In this document: positions 48,379 through 57,517 of the stretch, piece after piece
Layout: the number at the start of each line of letters is the position of its first letter
Position numbering within the stretch: position 1 is the first letter of the stretch
Assembly (NCBI GenBank): GCA_963457665.1
Contig: OY735212.1
Coordinates: forward strand, 1,649,397 to 1,713,396
Reading direction: 5' to 3'
Length of the DNA: 64,000 nucleotides
From: Thysanoteuthis rhombus
Lineage: Eukaryota; Mollusca; Cephalopoda; Oegopsida; Thysanoteuthidae
The notes under the pieces: generated by a model
Databases searched by the model: none
Told to the model about the DNA's origin: nothing
Seen by the model: the letters and a program-made list of their open reading frames with translations, nothing else
Translations under genes and position numbers: made by a program

Positions 48379-48539
48379 TTAAACGATTTTCGTTGAATGA
48401 ATCCAAGTAAGCAATCAATGTTAACTGTTGTGAACACAGATATCCGATTATTGCCGTTAAATAAGACGCGTCGAATGGCATCCCGAATAAATTAACCCTT
48501 TTCATATTGTCAAGTCCTCAAACTCCCTAAACCTAAGGA

Positions 48540-49860
48540 AACCAGATTAAGGTATAGGTCGGATTCAGTTCTCAGTGCAGAACTGTTCCACGAAACCAAA
48601 TCTGTAACAATGAAGGCTGTGTTTGCATAATGACCAGTTTTATGCAATACTTACTATCTGAACAGTTGACTCGTTTGAAAGTTTGAATTAGATAAAATCA
48701 AATCCATGAATAAGAGAAAGAAATCTAAATTTAAACTTTCATCTTAAACAATTTAAACAACTTTTGATTATTTAAGGTAGGACTCTGCAAAAATCCTGCA
48801 ATGCCCCTTTTTCTTTTGATGTCCAAGCATGTGCTTATTTTGCTGAATGGTTGGTCCAGATCTGCCCCTATTCCTCAAGAAGATGAGATTTCAGTGCTGG
48901 GTGGGGTTGCATAGACCAGCAGCAGCAGCAGCAGTATCTTGGTTCACACTGAGAGCACAGGGAAATCCAACATCACCCATCCCCTATCCGCATCTCTATA
49001 CCTAACCCAACTATTTGCCCATGTCAATTATTTTTGATTCGGGTAATTAATCCGAAATTCATCAACTAGCATGATTGATGACATTAGCTAGAATTGCTAC
49101 AAGTGTTAGGATTTCCACAAAACCCTTTGCTTTCTTTTCATTTTCAGATCATTAACCCATTAATCGTAGAAATTTCAGTTCTCTGGTTAGCTCAATAAAA
49201 TTTCCGTTTCCCTTTGATTGATAGCAACTCAGTTCTATCTGTGAATCAGAGCTTTTATCTTGCAATGGATTATCTTGCAATGAACAACTATTACTCTCCG
49301 CGACACCTTCTGCGGTAAATGGGCTAAAAATAATCAGCTACCAAATGAATGAATACATATTGTTGCCATTGCTTATGTATACAAAACGGTAGCGATAATT
49401 AACGCCTTCCACTCAAAGGCCACGTTGACTGATTTGCTTGTTCTATACCAACATGTACAAGTGTTATCTTCTCGTTACCTTTACTAGCGAGAGAACAGCA
49501 TAGAACAGTATTTACTATATGCCGATGATTCTGAACGTTTGACGCACGCCTCACGTAGTCAATCTGAATATATTGGGGGAAATTTTGAATTCTGTTTCGA
49601 TTAGAGGGAGTCTTCTGCAGCTCAAAACTAAACTTCGTAAAGGTTTAATTGATTAATTCCTGAGTATAAAAAAACTATTAATTCTTAAAACAATCATATT
49701 GAATCTTGATTACACAATGCTACTAATATCACAATAGATTCCATAATAGAATCGATAGAGTTAATTGCGTTCTTAAAACACTGTCTATAGTTATGAGAAA
49801 AGTAATTAACATTGAAATAGTTTTCTTTCTTTTTGTTTCTATCTAAAACACTCTCTAAAT
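48540..49860. other. Non-coding stretch
   Basis: A short AGC run at 48919. No gene seen. Confidence 0.4.
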
Positions 49861-49959
49861 TGCGTTGTTGTCAAACTCCAGGGCCGAATTTTCCCACTGT
49901 AACAATAACTCACCAAAATAAGAGATATTATCTTATTTGTAAAATCCACATTCTTTACC

Positions 49960-50035
49960 ATGATTTGAACCCATGACTGTTTAATTGCCAGGAGGCTGTC
50001 TTACTGATTGAGACAAATTGACGAGTGCTATATAT
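49960..50035 (-). mobile_element. tRNA-derived SINE head, family E
   Basis: The complement reads CACTCGTCAATTTGTCTCAA, TCAGTAAGACAGCCTCCTGG, CAATTA and GGGTTCAAATC. It matches the head at 20.65 kb and has a good B box. Confidence 0.55.
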
Positions 50036-50275
50036 AAGCTAAATTTCATCATACTAATACAATTATTTATGCAAAAAATATATTTATGTATTTTTATTTG
50101 TTATACATCCAACTCAAAAGTTGCAGTAACCATCTTCTGTTGGAAAGTTGGAGTGAAGTCCGGCAAAATAGACGTTAGCAAATGAACGAAATGAGACTCT
50201 TAAATTGCAATCACATCCACTCGAAGGGACAAAGGGTGTCCCAAAGTAAGCGAGATGTCTTACCTCGGTTCTCCA

Positions 50276-50970
50276 GCATTCATCATCATCAGTAGCAGCC
50301 TTTTAGCGTCCGTCGACATTGGACATCGACCTTCTCCAAGACTCGCCAGACTTCTCTATCATAGGCGTTGCAAAACCAGTATTTTTTTCAAGTTGTTCAG
50401 TTTGTCACGCCATCTAACATTTTGCCGGCCACGTTTGCAAATGGTCTCTGGGAATCTACGTTGTGAGCCGTGATGTTCAGCGGTTGTATCACATTCGATT
50501 TGAGTTTTCTAATGATTTCTAATACATCTCTAACTCCTGTCTTTCCTCTGATATCCTGTGCAGTCTTATGATCTCCCCTTGTGAGGTGGAACATGATTCT
50601 CTTCAATGCCTGTTTCATGGTTTTCACTTGGAGGGTCAATCTTTTGGTAAGTTTTCACATTTCAGGTCCATAGGTGATTATCGGGAGGAAGCATTGGTTG
50701 TAGACCCTTCTTTGGAACTTATGGCACTTTCTTGTTCTTAAATGTTGAGCTTGCTCTACCGAAAGTTTGCCGAACTAGAGTATATCATAGAGAATCGTAA
50801 TCCTCGGTAGATGTAGTGATATACTTTTTTTGAGGCCTGTATTTTCGATTTGGATTGCTGTGTCTTTGTCCTCAACATGTTTGTTGCACATGACATTTGT
50901 TTTACTGAAATTCGTGTGAAGACTTTCTGATGATTACTATTTATCATTTGCAAGGCCTTAGTTTGACTGC
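50276..50970 (-). mobile_element. RTE LINE 3' end
   Basis: A CATCATCATCAGTAGCAGCC tail is followed by TTTTAGCGTCCGTCGACATT and the C-terminal reverse transcriptase region. The upstream part includes VYHYIYRGLRFS, the counterpart of DHYIYLGQ in the 6.4-kb copy. Truncated and frameshifted. Confidence 0.6.
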
Positions 50971-50999
50971 TGGTCATTGATTACTAAGTAGCTAAGAAG

Positions 51000-52225
51000 A
51001 TAGGAGAAGTTATAGTGTTAGGTATTTGCGTTTGAGTGAGAGGAGAGAAAAAAATGTAGGTAATATGATGAGAAAATATATGGAGGAAGAAGACAGAGAA
51101 ATTGGTTTAATAAGAGGGTAGGAAGGGAGAAAAGAAAGGTTGGTCGTAAATCGAGGGAGTAGGATAACTTCAGCATATAAAACTAATCCATGTTTGTTTA
51201 ACATTTGGACTAAATATGAATAGGCTGTGAAGATTGGGAGGGATAAGGAAGCGAATGAGAAAATACAGGCAAAGAAAAGAAGAGACATATTATAATGGAT
51301 AATGTCAGTCGAAGAGTCCAGCTAGTATCTATTAGAATATTTCTTGATATCAAGAAGAGATATAAAATGTATCAACGTAGAAATACAAAGAAAAAAGCAT
51401 ACACTGGGTTCGAAACAAGGATCTACAAACTACTGCTGATTCGTCAAATAATGCTCAAGAGTAAGTAGCTATGTTTTCCCTCAGCCTGAAATTGTGAATC
51501 TTGTGAGAGAGAAACAGCATCATCCGTATCACAGCTATCAAAAAACATGATTATGGTACACAGACCTATACTGCATATTAAGCTTAGAATAAATTTGATA
51601 CATTTCAAATAGATATGAATTTAAAGGTCAAAAATTGCTTTTTATTGTAGTTCATTGAATTGAATAAAACCTAGATGTTGAAAATAAGCGTCAGCCTGAA
51701 TATTCCCTTTATATTAAGTTTTCAAAGTTTTGGAACCATCAAGTTAGAGAATGCATCTCATTATTTGGACATGCGTAATATTATAGAAGAACTAGACAAA
51801 AGGAAAGTTGGTGACTCAATATTTATCAACAAATGATTTGATTCGAGACAAAAGCATTTAAATTTGGTACGATAGATTGCTCAACGAGGTAACAAGAATT
51901 ATGTATGGGTGGCGGTGATTCATAATTTCCCTTGGAATTCTGGTTGTTCTTGCAGTATGGGGAGAAGTCTCAACCTGTTTAAATCAAATATTCTGTGTGT
52001 GACCAATCTTGGCACGTAAAAATGATAATATTTATTCGACACGAGATTTGAACATTGAAGCCAGATACATTACAAGTTTTGAAGGGATACTGCCTGTAGA
52101 GGGTTAAACTCTGCGATGATGAAAATGGAAGACATTTGTGGAATGTTGTATTCATCAATTAGCCCAAAATAATTTCCAAATTCTAAAAAAAGATTTATTT
52201 GAAGTGAATATTTGTCTGCATCTTG
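51000..52225. other. Non-coding stretch
   Basis: No gene or element recognised. Confidence 0.4.
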
Positions 52226-52229
52226 TTAA

Positions 52230-52560
52230 AAACCGTAAATCCAAACTGTCAAGATAGATTCTTTCAGTTTTTATGTGGGTCTGGCTGGCTGGCTGGCTGG
52301 TTAGCTTGATAGCTATGTGAGTGTCTAGTGCACAGGCTGTCCCAATGAAACTAGATATTTGCTCTTCATCATACCGAGAAAAAACTTTTTTCGAAAAAAA
52401 ACACGGGGGGGGGGGTCTTGAATTTACAGTTTAAGTTTATACTGAATTGGTCCCCTAGTTTGTGTCTAGTAGCATTCACACTTGTTTAGCTGGAGGGTGG
52501 GGGTTTGGTTGTTTTTTTGGGTTTTTTTCCGGATTTTTTTTAGTGATTACCACCTAACAA
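52230..52560. mobile_element. MITE family A copy
   Basis: One end has AACCGTAAATCCAAACTGTC. The body, on the complement, holds GTGAATGCTACTAGACACAA. Confidence 0.55.
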
Positions 52561-52828
52561 AGTCAAGAGAAGTAATTCATTCTTTGGTCATCTGATTTTT
52601 AATAGATAAGCCCCCAACACAGCATACTGCCAAATGACGTTGCTCACGTCACGTGATGGTTTCTGATGAGTGACTAACCCGACCGGTCACTTGACAATTA
52701 TCTTATTTTTTTGTTAGTTTGTTTTTCTTTGCTTGTTTTTGCTGGTTTGTTTTTTTAGTAAATGTTGTTGGATTGATAACCAGTGGAAATCCTGCAAAAT
52801 CAATTAAATGTGACTTAACATGATATTA

Positions 52829-52921
52829 GAAACAGTCAATCAAAACTGTCACCAAAACTGTCAACATAGGTTTCTGTTAGTTTCCAAGTTGGTCTGTCTG
52901 GCTATGTTTGTATGTATGCCT

Positions 52922-52969
<48 letters not shown>

Positions 52970-53215
52970 TAGGCATACAGGCTGCACCAGTGGAGCTCGA
53001 AGGATGAAAATTTAAACATTTATTCTATCTTATATCTAGAAAGAACGTTTTTCCATTTTTTTCCAGTTCTTTTGTTTTGTTCTCAGAACTCATCTTGGAA
53101 TAGGTCCTTAGTTGGGATTTAATTTGCAATTTAAGTTTTTCTAAATTATTTACGCACGCTTGTTTTTTTGAATTTGTTTGTGATCACTGCCTGACAAAAC
53201 ACTAAAGATGCAACT
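52829..53215. mobile_element. MITE family A copy in the inferred intron of gene 3
   Basis: Begins GAAACAGTCAATCAAAACTG and contains a TG tract (52925-52968). It ends about 100 bp before the gene 3 acceptor. Confidence 0.55.
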
Positions 53216-53286
53216 AATTTATTGAACACTCTTTTTTTCAATTTTTTGATTGATCACCCCGAACAGACTTGTTGATAATGCATGTT

Positions 53287-53321
53287 GCTTTTTCATTTTT
53301 TTTTTTTTTTTTTCATTCCAG
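53287..53321 (+). other. Splice acceptor of GT11 gene 3
   Basis: A strong poly-T tract followed by CATTCCAG ends at 53321; the exon begins TTGGGCTCGG. The same phase and position relative to the membrane segment as in genes 1 and 2 make this a secure acceptor. Confidence 0.82.
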
Positions 53322-54397
53322 TTGGGCTCGGCCTCTTCGTGATTCTCCTTGTTCTGATAACACTGCCGAAAACAGAACTTATTTTCAATACTTACAAAAG
53401 TAGCAGGAGACGGTATATCCTGGTCCCCAAAAAAATTGTACCAATGGAGAAACCGGAAATACAGACATCGCAACCACTCAAAATAACAACGGAAGTAACA
53501 TCTACGAATGCAACAAAAACAATAATGAAAATAAGTAAAATTATCACAACGACACCGCAATCAAAAAACTTCATATGTCTCAACCTTATGGGTCGTTTAG
53601 GTAATTTAATGTTCCAGTACGCTTCAGCGTATGGGATCGCTCGTTCGAAAGGTATGGACGTGATCATCTCGGAAAATGAAGATATCGGTAAAATATTCCA
53701 CCTAAATCGAGATAGTAGGGTTCTAAATAACACTTCGATGTGTGAAGATGTAGAAACAATATTTGAGGTTCGTTCCAGTGCCTTTGACATGGAAACAGTA
53801 GATTTTAGTAATGATAAAAACATTGTCTTATATGGCTATCTACAGTCTTTCAAATACTTCGAGAGAGTGTCGGGCGAGATACGACGTCAGTTCACTTTTT
53901 TGGGTTCAATCAAGAAAGTAGCAGAGGAGGAAATTCATTACATTCTTCAACAACATCTGCAAAAACAGAGCGATAAGAGCCAAAAGTGGACTTTTGTTGC
54001 TGTGCATGTTCGTCGAGGAGATATGGTCAACCATCCATATGGCTATATGGTAGCTCCCAAGGGATATTTTCACCGTGCTCAAAATATGTTCCGGACTTTC
54101 TATAAACATGTTTTATTTGTGGTCTGCTCAGATGACATAGAATGGTGCAAGGAAAATCTTCAATCGGATGATACATACTTTGTGGAGGGGAACAGCCCTG
54201 AAGTGGACATGGCCATCCTTTCTTCGTGTAATCATACAATATCCTCTGTGGGGTCTTTCAGTTGGTGGTCAGCCTGGCTAGCCAAAGGAATGGTTGCTTA
54301 CTATTGTCCACCAGCAAGGCCAGGATCTGAACTTAGAACACAATATAGCCAACATTACAACGACTTTTTCCCACCAAATTGGATCAGAGTCTTTTGA
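53322..54397 (+). CDS. GT11 alpha-1,2-fucosyltransferase-like, gene 3 (3' coding exon)
   Basis: Third family 11 fucosyltransferase, about 15 kb beyond gene 2 on the same strand. It encodes 357 residues from the first full codon (53324), the shortest form. The hydrophobic segment GLGLFVILLVLITL begins at residue 1 and is followed by a short Thr/Lys stem. MGRLGN is at 89-94 with canonical MFQYA, HVRRGD at 228-233 and SFSWW at 311-315. The catalytic part has no length change against genes 1 and 2, while the stem is 59 and 105 residues shorter respectively. The in-frame ATG at 53282 reads through a poly-T tract (MLLFHFFFFFF), which is plainly the polypyrimidine tract of the acceptor at 53320-53321; I therefore reject it as the start. 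The phase-1 junction matches the paralogues. Stop TGA at 54395; AATAAA at 54588. The predicted role is a Golgi alpha-1,2-fucosyltransferase. The 5' exon was not found. Confidence 0.88.
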
Positions 54398-54587
54398 AAT
54401 ATGCATCACGATTCTACGATACACAATTAATTTTGTGTCTTATTACTTTCACTGGACACATTAAGGATTTGCCACCGTTCCTTGTGGCTGGATTCATCTT
54501 TTCTGTCACTAGACTCGTACCAAGACCACAAAAAAGTATGTCGAGTTTTGTGGAATACGTTGACCCGAGTCAGCACCTATCCATTGC

Positions 54588-54593
54588 AATAAA
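54588..54593 (+). other. Possible poly(A) signal of gene 3
   Basis: AATAAA lies about 190 bases after the gene 3 stop. No AATAAA was seen in the first few hundred bases after gene 1, whose 3' end remains undefined. Confidence 0.4.
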
Positions 54594-55390
54594 AAGGGAA
54601 GGGTTAGACTTAATGGCTTTGTGACCCTGTTTGCATGGACTAGGAAGTTGTTCTCTCATATACGTTGGTCCCACCATCTTGACCGTCTTATCGTATGGAA
54701 ATACAGTGAAATTTTCCAGCGGCCTTGTGATTTTAGGAGCTCCCAAATTCAATTTGAAAGGTTAAGGACCCCAGTAAATTGTTTTGCCTGGGAGCCTCGG
54801 GAATTCTATAGATGGCCCTGGTCCTTGCATTAAACTCAGCTTTGTATCAGATTCCACCTTCAGGTGGAGGCAAACAAATGATTTTTTATTCATTCATCCG
54901 TATTAACACAGAAATGTTTATCTATGAAAAGTCATAGTCTTCTCTGAAGCTCCACGATAGAATACTACCATTATTCCATGTATTATGCGTACGATTATTC
55001 TCACCTCCAATTACAGGGGGGGGGTTGATCACAGAATTACGTCCGCTACATTCTCTGGCCTTCCTCGGGTGTGCGTTGCATCTAGACAAAATCGTTCCAC
55101 AAAAATTTCTTCCACAATACTTTGACATTGCTTTTTCTTCTTACCATTGCAGCCATTCTAACTGAAAAAGCTCACAGGTCCAAGTGATTCAATCCCATTT
55201 CAGTGATTTTTTTCAAGTGGAGCCTGAACCTTTGTAACTCGAACCTGTGAATTCTTTGAATATAAATGGTGGTAGAAGTTAGTAAAAGAATTATAAAATG
55301 CTGGCGACACATAAAAAAAAGCACTGAAGATCACCATATATCTAAAGAAGGCCAGAGAATGCACCAACCGGAACAACAAAATTGAAGATA

Positions 55391-55393
<3 letters not shown>

Positions 55394-55453
<60 letters not shown>
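55394..55453. repeat. TA microsatellite
   Basis: About 30 TA units. Confidence 0.9.
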
Positions 55454-55456
<3 letters not shown>

Positions 55457-55529
55457 GTTTTTTTTTATAAATGAATTTATAATCCGACAGAATCATAAAT
55501 GAGTGATATTGTTTGAAATACTATTTGAA

Positions 55530-55665
55530 ATTATTTATTACACGGTGAACGTATCATTTGGGCAAGACAGCATACAGAGAATAAACAACTAAAGAAAATG
55601 GTTCGCAGTAGGAATCGAATCTGCGACCGTGGTGTCACGCTTACCATTGAGCTACACAGCCCACC
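55530..55665 (-). mobile_element. tRNA-derived SINE family D, minus strand
   Basis: The complement begins GGGCTGTGTAGCTCAATGGT, AAGCGTGACACCACGGTCGC and AGATTCGATTCCTACTGCG, with clear A and B boxes. A body TATGCTGTCTTGCCCAAATG, then a CACCGTGTAATA end, follows. It lacks a matching acceptor stem, so it is a SINE, not a tRNA gene. Confidence 0.65.
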
Positions 55666-55814
55666 GGTAATTTTAAGGCTCAAATAACTACCAAATTTCT
55701 CGATTCTCATCTTGTGCATTCACTGTTCATATCTGCTCCATTGTTTCCTCACGCTGAAAATTTTATAATTCAGAAATGGATACATACTCCGACAGAAATA
55801 TTCATAATTATAAG

Positions 55815-55937
55815 TTTTGCTCAGTGGTTAGATCGACACAACAGGTTCAATTCCTGCAGCACCCCATTTTTTCAAATTGTATATTCTGTTTACGCTGTCT
55901 GGGCCAAAATGACACATTTACCGTGTAATAGCAGTTT
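55815..55937 (+). mobile_element. SINE family D, plus strand
   Basis: TTGCTCAGTGGTTAGATCGA, CACAACAGGTTCAATTCCTG and then TTTACGCTGTCTGGGCCAAA and TTACCGTGTAATA match the neighbouring inverted copy. Confidence 0.6.
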
Positions 55938-56541
55938 ACCACCGATTTGCTATGGCACAGTTTCGTTTTGTTTTTCAAATATTTTTCGTAATAAATTCAC
56001 TAATGTTAAATTTCCTTTATAGACGGTGCCATAAACAGTCCCCAAAACAACTGTATACTGTGCACGTTGGTAAATGTGCCATGTATGTGATAACAGACAC
56101 GTATACTAACACAATAATCTATCATATAGCGATGTATATCTCAACACTCAACTCAGGTATATCTTAACAGTTCTTAAAAGTAGCTATTGAATGAGGTACA
56201 CAACACTAACCCATTTCATCATGTTGCTCAGTAACGACATTATATACTTTAAAACGATTGCTGACATGGGCTCTATCTGTGCTATGTTATATGAACCCCC
56301 TATAGCGCAGTTCCATTCAGCGTTGTCTTTTATAAGAATATGTCTAGAGCGCTAACTATGGCATTATTGTATAAATCAAATAATTATTGATTATACCTGT
56401 ATATTTTGCTACGTTATTTGCGAAATAAATAATGAAAAGACTTCATAGTCCCGGAGCATTTATTTTTTGAATAAAGAACTTTAAGCTGAATAAGACCTTA
56501 ATCAGTGTATTGGCTAGCACAGAACTTCATTCAGTCTATTA

Positions 56542-56814
56542 CAGTGGTTCTCAATTTTTTTGCTCAGGCACCCTTTTCACCCTATGTTATCATGTGATTT
56601 TCTCCCTTCCAAGACTCAAAAAGTGCGTTCGAGAATTGCAATCAGTAAAAAGGGCTCTTTATCGTTTTTAAGGACCCAGATTTAAGTTTACTTCTTCCGT
56701 CTTCACCTGAATTGCATTTCACAATCCTTGTTTTGAAAAAAGTGCATTCCAACTATGAAACCCTAAAATTCACCCCTTCCTGGGTGGGAATTTCGCCCTG
56801 GTTGAGAACCGCTG
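56542..56814. mobile_element. hAT-type MITE with 8-bp target-site duplication
   Basis: Ends CAGTGGTTCTCAA and, inverted, CAGCGGTTCTCAA. Flanks GTCTATTA (56534-56541) and GTCTAGTA (56815-56822) match at 7 of 8. The 273-bp body has no open frame. Confidence 0.7.
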
Positions 56815-57164
56815 GTCTAGTAAGTAGAAATCTAAAAACCTTTTTTTTTCTTCATTTTTGACTAACTTGTTGAATAAAATATGTACTGTTTTATTCCATT
56901 GTCTTTTTACCGTATTTCAGGCTGCTTCATAATTCTATCCTCTCAGATATCTTAGCAAATAACTACTGTAGGTACTTTTTTACAGTCTTCCATGGAATCA
57001 AAAATGTGCAAACAAAAGAAAATTAAATACTTGCCTAGCTGTCACGACTACTACTAAATGTTTGTCCAATATTTTGCACATGCACAAATTACTTTTTCGT
57101 ATAAATAGGATAAGTATTAAACCTCTTCGTAGCTTCAGATAAAAAAGACTCATCATAGCAAATC

Positions 57165-57405
57165 GTAGGTTCAGTGTCACATACGAGGTTATTCGTCTTC
57201 GCAAGTCGTCTGTCCAATGCCACGAACGAGATAACTCGTCTCAGAGAATCTCAGTCCAGTGGCATAGACAAAATAACTCATCTTTGCAAGTCATCAGTCC
57301 AGGACCACAGACGAGATAACTCGTCTCAGCGAGTCGTCAGTCCAGAGCCACAGACGGGATAATTCTTCTCAGCAAGTTGTTAGTCCAGGGCCACAGACTG
57401 CCTCA
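57165..57405. repeat. ~44-bp minisatellite with internal dyad
   Basis: About 5.5 units of AAGTCGTCAGTCCAGGGCCA followed by CAGACGAGATAACTCGTCTC. Better units contain ACGAG-ATAA-CTCGT, a 5-bp-stem hairpin. Confidence 0.75.
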
Positions 57406-57517
57406 AGACTTTACCACCTTTTGGTTACACCATTGCTGACCCACAAAATCTTATTGAAATTTATTTAGAACTATCGGAGATATCGAGAGAACAGACGAAC
57501 AGACGCGACCGTATGTA

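Noticed and set aside
55600..55665. Functional tRNA gene on the minus strand
   Set aside because: A and B boxes are good but the 5' and 3' acceptor strands do not pair and a SINE body follows.
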